Positions 15,396 to 22,733 of a DNA stretch of 35,775 nucleotides are shown one piece after another. The stretch's first letter is position 1. Each line of letters starts with the position of its first letter. The translations under genes were made by a program, and so were the position numbers. The stretch is from contig JAEWLQ010000024.1 in NCBI GenBank assembly GCA_023457495.1, positions 1-35,775 of the forward strand, written 5' to 3'. The notes under the pieces were generated by a model that was not told where the DNA came from, did not search any database, and worked only from the letters and a program-made list of their open reading frames with translations. Source of the DNA: Pseudomonadota bacterium. GTDB lineage: Bacteria; Pseudomonadota; Gammaproteobacteria; Steroidobacterales; Steroidobacteraceae.

Positions 15396-16800
15396 CCAAC
15401 CGCCGCGTCCATGGCTGGTTCTTCGAATACAGGGCCAGGCGCTCTTCCTGCGGCGCGACGTCCCAGTGCAACTTGCGCGCCCGCGCCAAGGCGCGCTTCT
15501 GCGCCGCGACCGCCGCCCCGAAGTCGCCCGTCTGGGAAAGGGCGGCGGCCCGAATTTCGAATGCCGTCGGATCCTGTTCCACGTACTTCATGACGTCGCC
15601 GAGCAGTTCCAGCGAACGACGCGGATCGGCGGGGGCGGAACCCGCCTCCAGGAGCAGGTCCGAGAGAAAATACCTGGCGCTGACGTGATCTCCCGCGACC
15701 GCCTTCTCCAGCAGGCCGCGAGCCCGCGCGACGTCGGCCGCATCGGGCCTCGCACGCAGTAGTTCGGTGGCAAGCGTCACCTCGGCGTCGTGATGGCCCT
15801 TGTTGGCCGCTAGTTCCAGCCAGCGCAGCCCTTTCGCGCGATCGCGCGTGACGTACAAGCCCGCAAGGGCATAGAGCCCCACCGAAAACTGTGCGGTCGG
15901 CAAGCCGGCTTGCGCGGCCTCGATCAACAAGGGTGCAATGTTTTCGTTCTCGCGGTTCAAGTTCACCCAGCCCGTCTTCAACAGGGCGTATTGCATCTGC
16001 GCCTGTGGATCGCCTGCCGTCACATCGGTTTTCAGCTTATCGAGTTGCGTCTTGAGAACTCGCTCGGTGTCGGCGGGCCGCAAAGCGAAACGGACCCAAA
16101 ATGTCACGGTGCACGGAACAGCGACTCCGTCGACGATCGGGACTTTGTATGTTGAATCGAAGGCGACGCTCCGTCCGGCGAGATCGAATCCGTTTGGCGG
16201 AAGTGAGAGCAATGCGCGCGGATTGCGGGCACGACCATCGGGGAGCACCGTCGTTGCGATGAAAACGCTGCCGGAAACGCCGGCCCGTATCGCTCCCTCG
16301 GGATAGTAGTCACCGGTATTCACCGGTTCGGTTGTTCGACAGGTCGGCTGTACCGGCTCCGACGGACTTCTGGCTTCTTCCTCGCCGGCACCTCCGCGCG
16401 GCAACGGCAGTAGCTGGGCCTCGAGCGCCTGCCTGCCGAACTTGTTTCTGATCTGGTCCACCTTCGCGCGGGCATCGGGCGACAGACTGTTCTGTATCTG
16501 CTCGATGATCGGTTGCACCTTCGCACGAGGATTGGTTTCCTGCGCGATCTGCGCCCAGGCGTAGCCCGCGACGTTGTCGCGCTTCACGCCCTCGCCCATC
16601 ACGTACATGATCGCGAGCGTTTCCTGCGCAAGCGGATGCCCCAGCTCCGCGAGCTCGCGGAATAGTTCGAACGCTCGGACGTGATCTTTCTTTTCATAGG
16701 CAGCGACGGCCGTGTACAGATCGGCGCGAGCAAGCGGCGCCATCAACACTCCCATGATCGCGACCAGGCAACCCGAAATCGCGCGCGAGTGGATTCTCAT
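15385..16800 (-). CDS. Secreted Sel1-repeat protein with TonB-C-like domain (paralogue B)
   Basis: A 471-residue protein with the same order as paralogue A: signal peptide (ending LARA), Sel1/TPR pair, TonB-C-like module (GSVFIATTVLPDGRARNPRA, PCTVTFWVRF), then C-terminal Sel1/TPR repeats ending RRLVDY. The two agree in long blocks (for example FELFRELAELGHP and GEGVKRDNVAG) and diverge most in the linker at about residues 130-165. The ribosome site GGGGGAG touches the ATG, an unusually short spacing, so translation could be weak. It is tail-to-tail with paralogue A; only 71 bases lie between the two stops. Confidence 0.8.
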   Translation of the reverse strand: MRIHSRAISGCLVAIMGVLMAPLARADLYTAVAAYEKKDHVRAFELFRELAELGHPLAQETLAIMYVMGEGVKRDNVAGYAWAQIAQETNPRAKVQPIIEQIQNSLSPDARAKVDQIRNKFGRQALEAQLLPLPRGGAGEEEARSPSEPVQPTCRTTEPVNTGDYYPEGAIRAGVSGSVFIATTVLPDGRARNPRALLSLPPNGFDLAGRSVAFDSTYKVPIVDGVAVPCTVTFWVRFALRPADTERVLKTQLDKLKTDVTAGDPQAQMQYALLKTGWVNLNRENENIAPLLIEAAQAGLPTAQFSVGLYALAGLYVTRDRAKGLRWLELAANKGHHDAEVTLATELLRARPDAADVARARGLLEKAVAGDHVSARYFLSDLLLEAGSAPADPRRSLELLGDVMKYVEQDPTAFEIRAAALSQTGDFGAAVAAQKRALARARKLHWDVAPQEERLALYSKNQPWTRRLVDY

Positions 16801-16904
16801 CTCCCCCCTACCGCTTCATTATGTGCTGTCTTTCCCGAAACCGCGGCGTATCGCAATGAACGCTGCGCCCATGCCGACGCCGACGATGAAATAGAACCAA
16901 GGAA

Positions 16905-17387
16905 CTACAATGAACCTTCCTCACTATTGCCATGCAGCCACTTCTCGAGCGTGATGCCATCAGCGAGGCTGCGATACATGCGACGATGAATGGCCAGCTC
17001 GTGGTAGCCATGTTCCGCGTAGAAATTGCGTGCCGCGTCGTTGTCGCGACGGCATTCCACGCGGACGCGGCGCATGCCGAGTTCTCGCCCAACGGATTCG
17101 AGCAGCGCCAACATCGCGCTGCCAACGCCCCGGCGGCGATACTCCGGCCGCACCGCGAACAGCAGCAGGTGCGCGTCGTCGTGTGGATAGGACATGATTC
17201 CGAAGCCGACGATGACGCTGGCGTCGCGCGCAACGACGACATTCGTCTCCTTAGACGCGACCGAAAAGCCAACTCGCGACTCCGTCCAGGTCCACGGCAG
17301 GCCCTGCTCAATGTAGTCGCGCGACATCGCCGCGATCTCGGCCGCGTCGGCCAGCGAGGCTAGTCGGATGTCGAGATTGCCGATCAC
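16905..17387 (-). CDS. GNAT-family N-acetyltransferase
   Basis: A 160-residue protein starting at GTG (17387). The GNAT fold is clear: an N-terminal IRLASLADAAEIAAMSRDY helix, the acetyl-CoA loop FAVRPEYRRRGVGSAML (Q/R-x-x-G-x-G/A class), and the C-terminal RVECRRDNDAARNFYAEHGYHEL strand-helix pair. It resembles RimI-like enzymes that acetylate amino groups of proteins or small molecules; the substrate is unknown. The GTG has no strong ribosome site. It diverges from the cupin gene and lies upstream of paralogue B on the same strand, with a 104-base gap that contains a possible tiny membrane-peptide frame. Confidence 0.85.
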   Translation of the reverse strand: MIGNLDIRLASLADAAEIAAMSRDYIEQGLPWTWTESRVGFSVASKETNVVVARDASVIVGFGIMSYPHDDAHLLLFAVRPEYRRRGVGSAMLALLESVGRELGMRRVRVECRRDNDAARNFYAEHGYHELAIHRRMYRSLADGITLEKWLHGNSEEGSL

Positions 17388-17625
17388 GGCGACAGGATAC
17401 GCCGTCCCGCGCTTCGACCGATCAGTGGTTGAAAGTGACGCTCAGATCACGGTTATGACCATTCTCGGGGACGGTGCGGAACGGCGCCTCGAGGCGCACA
17501 CCCGACAGAATCCACGGTCGCGGCGCGAAGCCCCCTCCTACACTCGCGCCATCACGCGCTGACAGCGCAAAGATGTGCTTGTGAGGCAATGTGCGACGTG
17601 CCAGACGCAACCCCCGGAGGACACT

Positions 17626-18093
17626 GTGACCATCAAGGACATCGGCCCGCAGCCACAATCGTTCGACCTCGAACAGGCGACGCTCGAAAACGGGAACTAT
17701 CGGACCGTAGTCTGGAGCGGCCGATACTTGCAGGTCACACTGATGTCGATTCCTGTCGGCGGTGACATCGGGCTCGAATCGCATCCGGACACGGACCAGT
17801 TCCTTCGCCTCGACGCCGGGCGCGGCCGCGTGCAGATGGGCCCGGCCAAGGATCAGTTCACGTTCGACAGGGAAGTGTCGGATGGCTGGTGCATCCTCGT
17901 GCCCGCGGGAACGTGGCACAACGTCACGAACATCGGCGAAGAGCCGATGCAGGTCTACGCGATCTACGCACCGGCGCATCACAAGCCCGGCAAGATCCAC
18001 AAGAATTTCGAGGAGGGGGAAGCGGACCAGGATGACCAGCCGGCGGAGTGGTCCGTGCAGCCTCCCGTCTCCCGGCCCGACAAACACGGCTGA
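17626..18093 (+). CDS. Cupin-fold protein
   Basis: A 155-residue protein starting at GTG with a strong GGAGG five bases upstream; this start is preferred to the longer frame from 17575. The single cupin barrel shows motif 1 (SHPDTDQFLRLDAGRGRVQMG, with the first metal ligands HPDTDQF) and motif 2 (PAGTWHNVTNIGEEPMQVYAIY, with PAGTWH). The C-terminal tail is acidic and Pro-rich. Members resemble the mannose-6-phosphate-isomerase-like single-domain cupins that bind metal and small molecules. No enzyme activity can be named. The xylanase gene follows after 94 bases in the same direction; co-transcription is possible. Confidence 0.85.
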   Translation: MTIKDIGPQPQSFDLEQATLENGNYRTVVWSGRYLQVTLMSIPVGGDIGLESHPDTDQFLRLDAGRGRVQMGPAKDQFTFDREVSDGWCILVPAGTWHNVTNIGEEPMQVYAIYAPAHHKPGKIHKNFEEGEADQDDQPAEWSVQPPVSRPDKHG

Positions 18094-18187
18094 GCGCCGC
18101 GGCGTCCCGGAGTCCGTGCCGAGATCTTGTCGTGTTCAGACAAGTCGGTTTGAATGCAGAACCTCCATCTGCACGGACTCGCCAAAG

Positions 18188-19327
18188 ATGCCGATATCAC
18201 GTCGCCGATTCACGTCCCTGGCCGCCGCCGTCACGGCGATGACCCTTCGCTCTGGTGCTGTTCATGCCGCGGCTCGCGAGTCGGGATTGAAGGACGCATT
18301 CAAGGGTGACTTCCTGATCGGCACGGCGATCAACCGGCGCACGCTGGAGAACGCCGATCCCACACAACGCGACTTGATTGCCCGCGAGTTCAACTCGATC
18401 ACCGCGGAAAACTGCATGAAATGGATGGAAATCCATCCTGAAGAAGATAGCTGGAATTGGGCGCCGGCGGACCAGTTCGTGGATTTCGGCACTCAACATC
18501 GCATGCGCATCGTCGGACACACGCTCGTTTGGCACTCGCAAGTGCCGAGATGGGTTTTCCGTGATGAGAGTGGAAATCCCGTTTCCAGGGAGCGCCTGGC
18601 AGCACGAATGGAGAACCACATCGCCACGGTCGTCGGGCGATATCGCAACCGGATCGGCATCTGGGACGTCGTCAACGAAGCGATCGACGAGGATGAGAAA
18701 GGCTGGCGCCAGACGCAGTGGCTCAAGATTCTCGGCCCCACCTACATGGAAAGAGCCTTTCAGCTCGCGCACGACGCCGATCCGAAGGCGCATCTCATCT
18801 ACAACGACTACAACGAGCACAACCCCGGCCGACGCGCCTTCCTGGTGGAGCGGATTCGCGACTACAAGCAGCGCGGCATCCCGATTCACGGCGTCGGATT
18901 TCAAGGTCACATTGGCCTCGACTATCCGGATCTGCGCGAATACGAGGCAAGCATCGAAGCGATCGCCGCGCAAGGTTTGAAGGTGCACGTAACCGAGCTG
19001 GAAGTCGATGTGTTGCCGCGGCCATCGGCGTCCACCGGCGCCGAGATCTCGGCCGTCGAGAAATACGCCGATAAACTCAATCCTTATGTCGACGGATTGC
19101 CGAAAGAAGTGGAGCAGGAACAGATCGATCGCTACAAGCGGTTCTTCGAACTACTGCTAAAGCATCGCGACAAGATCGAGCGGGTCACTTTCTGGGGCAT
19201 GCACGACGGCGAGTCGTGGAAGAACAATTTCCCGGTACGCGGCCGAACCAACTATCCGCTGCTGTTCGATCGGAAGCTGAACAAGAAGCCCGTTTATGAT
19301 GCCGTCGCCGCGCTGGGTCGCCGCTGA
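18188..19327 (+). CDS. Endo-1,4-beta-xylanase, glycoside hydrolase family 10, Tat-exported
   Basis: A 379-residue protein. It starts MPISRRRFTSLAAAV, a twin-arginine signal, and cleavage after VHA is likely. The GH10 barrel is complete: N-terminal FLIGTAINR, the FNSITAENCMKWMEI block, HTLVWHSQVP, the acid/base Glu164 in WDVVNEAI, NDYNEH, and the nucleophile Glu270 in VHVTELEVDV. The C-terminal FWGMHDGESWKNN block closes the cleft. GH10 enzymes cut internal bonds in xylan by retention, outside or in the periplasm. The nucleophile is followed by Leu-Glu where TELD is most common. The start has only a weak ribosome site. A 12-bp hairpin overlaps the last base of the gene. Confidence 0.93.
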   Translation: MPISRRRFTSLAAAVTAMTLRSGAVHAAARESGLKDAFKGDFLIGTAINRRTLENADPTQRDLIAREFNSITAENCMKWMEIHPEEDSWNWAPADQFVDFGTQHRMRIVGHTLVWHSQVPRWVFRDESGNPVSRERLAARMENHIATVVGRYRNRIGIWDVVNEAIDEDEKGWRQTQWLKILGPTYMERAFQLAHDADPKAHLIYNDYNEHNPGRRAFLVERIRDYKQRGIPIHGVGFQGHIGLDYPDLREYEASIEAIAAQGLKVHVTELEVDVLPRPSASTGAEISAVEKYADKLNPYVDGLPKEVEQEQIDRYKRFFELLLKHRDKIERVTFWGMHDGESWKNNFPVRGRTNYPLLFDRKLNKKPVYDAVAALGRR

Positions 19328-19353
19328 TCCCGATCGCGTGACGCGATCGGGAT
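19327..19353. terminator. Hairpin between convergent xylanase and guaA genes
   Basis: ATCCCGATCGCG and CGCGATCGGGAT pair perfectly over 12 bp with a 3-base loop. The left arm includes the last base of the xylanase stop. No T-tract follows on either strand, so classic intrinsic termination is not assured; a bidirectional transcription block or RNA-end stabiliser is likely from its position. Confidence 0.55.
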
Positions 19354-19393
19354 TGCCTGCGGCCGCCGAGGAATCACCCTCCGATTCGCGGGA

Positions 19394-20998
19394 TCACTCC
19401 CACTCGATCGTGGCCGGCGGCTTGCCCGAGATGTCGTAGACGACGCGCGAGATGCCCTTCACCTCGTTGACGATGCGGCGTGAGCACACGTCGAGGAAGT
19501 CGTACGGCAGCCGCGCCCAGTGCGCGGTCATGAAGTCGATGGTTTCGACGGCACGCAGGCTCACCACGTAGTCGTAGCGGCGCCCGTCTCCCATCACGCC
19601 CACCGAACGCACGGGCAGGAAGACCGCGAACGCCTGGCTGGTCTTGTCATAAAGATCATGCCGGCGCAGCTCTTCGATGAAGATGTGATCCGCCTGGCGC
19701 AGCAGGTCGGCATAGTCTTTTCGCACTTCGCCCAGAATGCGCACGCCGAGTCCGGGACCCGGGAACGGATGGCGGTAGACCATCTCGCGCGGCAGCCCGA
19801 GCTCGACGCCCAGCCTGCGCACCTCGTCCTTGAACAGCTCGCGCAGCGGCTCGACCAGTTTCATGCGCATGTTCGCGGGCAAACCGCCCACGTTGTGGTG
19901 CGACTTGATGACGTGCGCCTTGCCGGTCTTCGAACCCGCGGATTCGATCACATCGGGGTAGATAGTCCCCTGCGCGAGGAACTCGACGCCTTCGAGCTTG
20001 TGCGATTCTTCGTCGAAAACCTTGATGAACTCGGCGCCGATGATCTTGCGCTTGCGCTCCGGGTCGCTCTCGCCGCGCAGCGCGTCGAGGAAACGCTGCT
20101 CCGCATCGACACGGATGACCTTCACACCGAGGTTCTCGGCGAATATCTTCATGACGGCGTCGCCCTCGTTGAGGCGCAGCAGGCCGTGATCGACGAACAC
20201 GCAGACGAGCTGATCGCCGATGGCCTTGTGCAGCAGCGCCGCGACCACCGAGGAATCCACGCCGCCCGACAATCCGAGCAGCACCTTGCCCTTGCCCACC
20301 TGCGCGCGCACGCGCGCGATGGCGTCGTCGATGATGTTGCCGACGCTCCACAGCGCCTCGCATCCGGAAATTTCGCGCACGAAACGCTCGAGCAGCACCT
20401 TGCCCTGGAGTGTGTGCGTGACCTCCGGATGGAACTGCACCGCGTAGAACCTGCGGGTCTCGTCCGCCATCGCGGCGAGCGGCGCGTTCGCGCTGCGGGC
20501 GATCGCGGTGAACCCGGGCGGCAACGCGTCGACCTTGTCGCCGTGGCTCATCCATACGTCGAGCACGTCGCGACCCTCGCCGTCCTTGCGGTCGAACACG
20601 CCGTCGAACAGCTTGTTCGACGCGACGCTCGTGACCTCGGCGTAACCGAACTCGCGGTGCGTGGAATTGACGACGCGTCCGCCCAACTGCTGCGCCATGG
20701 TCTGCATGCCGTAACAGATGCCGAGCACCGGTACGCCGAGCTCGAACACCGCCTGCGGCGCGCGCGGTGGTTCCTTGTCGGTGACGGATTCCGGGCCGCC
20801 GGAGAGGATGATGCCCTTCGGCTTCCACTTGCGGACATCGTCGGAGGTGATGTCCCAGGGCAGGATTTCGCAGTAGACACCCAGCTCGCGTACGCGGCGC
20901 GCGATGAGCTGGGTGTATTGCGCCCCGAAGTCGAGGATCAGGACGCGCGAGGAGTGGATGTCGGTCTTAAGGTTCACGCTTCCCGCGGCGCTGCTCAT
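19394..20998 (-). CDS. guaA: GMP synthase (glutamine-hydrolysing)
   Basis: A 534-residue protein that aminates XMP to GMP using glutamine and ATP. The start at 20998 is chosen because GAGGG lies just upstream; the longer frame to 21043 adds a Pro-rich tail. The N-terminal class I glutamine amidotransferase shows LILDFGAQYTQLIARRVRE, the nucleophile Cys95 in GICYGMQ, and the HPEVTHT catalytic His/Glu. The ATP-pyrophosphatase domain begins with LLGLSGGVDSSV, and the C-terminal dimerisation domain ends PPATIEWE. It lies 57 bases after guaB in the usual guaBA operon. Confidence 0.96.
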   Translation of the reverse strand: MSSAAGSVNLKTDIHSSRVLILDFGAQYTQLIARRVRELGVYCEILPWDITSDDVRKWKPKGIILSGGPESVTDKEPPRAPQAVFELGVPVLGICYGMQTMAQQLGGRVVNSTHREFGYAEVTSVASNKLFDGVFDRKDGEGRDVLDVWMSHGDKVDALPPGFTAIARSANAPLAAMADETRRFYAVQFHPEVTHTLQGKVLLERFVREISGCEALWSVGNIIDDAIARVRAQVGKGKVLLGLSGGVDSSVVAALLHKAIGDQLVCVFVDHGLLRLNEGDAVMKIFAENLGVKVIRVDAEQRFLDALRGESDPERKRKIIGAEFIKVFDEESHKLEGVEFLAQGTIYPDVIESAGSKTGKAHVIKSHHNVGGLPANMRMKLVEPLRELFKDEVRRLGVELGLPREMVYRHPFPGPGLGVRILGEVRKDYADLLRQADHIFIEELRRHDLYDKTSQAFAVFLPVRSVGVMGDGRRYDYVVSLRAVETIDFMTAHWARLPYDFLDVCSRRIVNEVKGISRVVYDISGKPPATIEWE

Positions 20999-21055
20999 TT
21001 TTCCCTCAAAATTTTTTGGCGCCGCGGGCGGCGCCACCGACACTCCGCCGGCTCC

Positions 21056-22519
21056 TCAGGAAACGCGGTAGTTCGGCGCTTCCTTGGTGATCTGCACGTC
21101 GTGCACGTGGCTCTCGCGCATGCCGGCACCGGTGACGCGCACGAACTTCGGCCGCGAGCGCATCTCGGAGACGTTCTTGCTGCCCGTGTAGCCCATCGCG
21201 GCGCGCAGGCCGCCGGAGAGCTGGTGCAGGATCGACACGAGGCTGCCCTTGTAGGGAACGCGCCCTTCGACGCCTTCCGGCACGAGCTTTTCGAGTTCCG
21301 CGGCGGTGTCCTGGAAATAGCGGTCGGCCGAACCGTGGCGTTCGCTCATCGCGCCGAGCGAACCCATGCCGCGGTAGGCCTTGTACGAGGCGCCCTGGTA
21401 GAGCTCGACGTCGCCCGGGGATTCTTCGGTGCCCGCGAACAGGCCGCCGATCATCACGCAGTCCGCGCCCGCGACAATCGCCTTGGCGATGTCGCCCGAG
21501 AAACGGATGCCGCCATCGGCGATCACGGGCACGCGGTTCTCGACAGCACCCGCGACATTCGAGACCGCCGAGATCTGCGGCACACCGACGCCGGCAACGA
21601 TGCGGGTGGTGCAGATGGAACCCGGACCGATGCCGACCTTGATGCCGTCGACGCCAGCCTTCATGAGATCGCGCGCGGCATCGGCGGTCGCGACGTTGCC
21701 GCCGATGATCTGCAGGTCGCCCCACTGCGCCTTGATGCGCTTGATGGTCTCGAGCACGCCCTTCGAATGACCGTGCGCGGTGTCCACCACCACGACGTCC
21801 ACGCCCGCCTCGTGCAACGCGGCGACGCGTTCGAGCGTGTCGGCGGCCGTGCCGACCGCCGCGCCGACGCGCAGGCGTCCGCGCGAATCCTTGCAGGCGC
21901 GCGGGAATTCCTTGGCCTTCTGGAAATCCTTCACCGTGATCATGCCGCGCAAATCCTGGTCGCCGTTCACGACCAGCACTTTCTCGATGCGGTGCTTGTG
22001 CAACAGCAGGAGCACTTCGTCCTTCGGCGCGTTCTCGCGCACGGTGACCAGGCGCTCCTTCGGCGTCATGACCGAGGAGACCGGCGCGTCGAGTTTTTCC
22101 TCGAAACGCAGGTCGCGGTGCGTGACGATGCCGACGACCTTGTTGCCCTGCACCACCGGCACGCCGGAGATGCCCTTGGCTCTAGTTAGTTCGATCACCT
22201 GGCGGATGGTCATGTCCGGCGCGACGGTGATCGGGTCGCGGATCACGCCGCTCTCGTATTTCTTGACGCGCGCGACTTCGGCGGCCTGCCCGGCGATGGA
22301 AAGGCTCTTGTGGACGATGCCGATGCCGCCTTCCTGCGCCATCGTGATGGCGAGGCGCGCCTCGGTGACCGTGTCCATGGCGGCGGACACGAGGGGCAGG
22401 TTCAGTTTTATTTCGCGAGTCAGGCGAGTGCCGAGATCGACTTCGCGCGGGAGGATTTCCGAGTAAGCCGGGACTAAAAGAACGTCGTCGAAGGTCAACG
22501 CTTCTTCGAGAATTCGCAT
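21056..22519 (-). CDS. guaB: IMP dehydrogenase
   Basis: A 487-residue enzyme that oxidises IMP to XMP with NAD, the committed step to GMP. The start is placed at MRILEEALTFDDVLLVP, the conserved N-terminus. Two CBS domains (about 93-148 and 150-205) interrupt the barrel; the catalytic Cys303 sits in GPGSICTTR, followed by the GGIRFSGDIAKAI phosphate loop, and the flap holds the MGYTGSKNV and FVRVTGAG segments. The ATG is preceded by ACACCTCC and not by a ribosome site, which is unusual. A TACAAT -10 element about 32 bases upstream suggests a short leader. It diverges from xseA, as in enterobacteria. Confidence 0.96.
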   Translation of the reverse strand: MRILEEALTFDDVLLVPAYSEILPREVDLGTRLTREIKLNLPLVSAAMDTVTEARLAITMAQEGGIGIVHKSLSIAGQAAEVARVKKYESGVIRDPITVAPDMTIRQVIELTRAKGISGVPVVQGNKVVGIVTHRDLRFEEKLDAPVSSVMTPKERLVTVRENAPKDEVLLLLHKHRIEKVLVVNGDQDLRGMITVKDFQKAKEFPRACKDSRGRLRVGAAVGTAADTLERVAALHEAGVDVVVVDTAHGHSKGVLETIKRIKAQWGDLQIIGGNVATADAARDLMKAGVDGIKVGIGPGSICTTRIVAGVGVPQISAVSNVAGAVENRVPVIADGGIRFSGDIAKAIVAGADCVMIGGLFAGTEESPGDVELYQGASYKAYRGMGSLGAMSERHGSADRYFQDTAAELEKLVPEGVEGRVPYKGSLVSILHQLSGGLRAAMGYTGSKNVSEMRSRPKFVRVTGAGMRESHVHDVQITKEAPNYRVS

Positions 22520-22550
22520 GGAGGTGTTCAGCGGTAGTGAACGATGCGGG

Positions 22551-22556
22551 ATTGTA
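22551..22556 (-). promoter_or_regulatory. Probable -10 element for guaBA
   Basis: TACAAT on the minus strand, with no good -35 hexamer at 16-18 bases. The predicted start near 22544 gives a leader of about 25 bases. The same TACAAT, also with a weak -35, occurs upstream of ndk. Confidence 0.4.
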
Positions 22557-22579
22557 CGCATGTGACCCCGACCTAGAAA

Positions 22580-22619
22580 GGGGGCAGCCCCCGATCGCTG
22601 GGAAACGGGGGCTGCCCCC
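22580..22619. repeat. 14-bp GC-rich inverted repeat in the guaB-xseA gap
   Basis: The arms GGGGGCAGCCCCCG (22580-22593) and CGGGGGCTGCCCCC (22606-22619) are exact reverse complements around a 12-base loop. Each arm is itself nearly palindromic. Two imperfect direct repeats of CCCCATTTCCTTG type follow (about 22616-22646). The structure resembles REP-like extragenic palindromes, and it could end or insulate divergent transcripts. Confidence 0.75.
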
Positions 22620-22687
22620 ATTTCCTTGCCCCTATTTCCTGGCCCCCAAAAAAGGCGCCCCTCGATCCGCTGATCGCTCGAGGTCTG

Positions 22688-22711
22688 TCCCCGTTTGCCA
22701 GAAAACGGGGA
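22688..22711. repeat. Second REP-like hairpin upstream of xseA
   Basis: TCCCCGTTT and AAACGGGGA form a 9-bp stem with a 6-base loop. TGTCCCC occurs at 22686-22692 and again at 22713-22719. The TGTCCCCGTTT wording is like repeats I recall scattered between genes in GC-rich gammaproteobacteria. It ends only 22 bases before the xseA start. Confidence 0.65.
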
Positions 22712-22721
22712 ATGTCCCCAT

Positions 22722-22727
22722 TACACT
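22722..22727 (+). promoter_or_regulatory. Possible -10 element placed for leaderless xseA
   Basis: TACACT ends exactly six bases before the xseA GTG, so transcription would start at or near the start codon. There is no ribosome site upstream of this GTG. No convincing -35 lies at 16-18 bases; a TTGCCA lies 21 bases upstream, too far. Confidence 0.3.
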
Positions 22728-22733
22728 GCGGGC

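Noticed and set aside
17422..18087. A 221-codon minus-strand frame opposite the cupin
   Set aside because: The cupin has GGAGG at the correct spacing and both cupin motifs; the opposing frame has neither start signal nor family.
19520..22189. An 889-codon open frame on the plus strand across guaA and guaB
   Set aside because: It is antisense to two complete, motif-bearing enzymes; its product is Arg/His/Asp/Leu-rich with no family, which is usual for mirror frames in GC-rich DNA.
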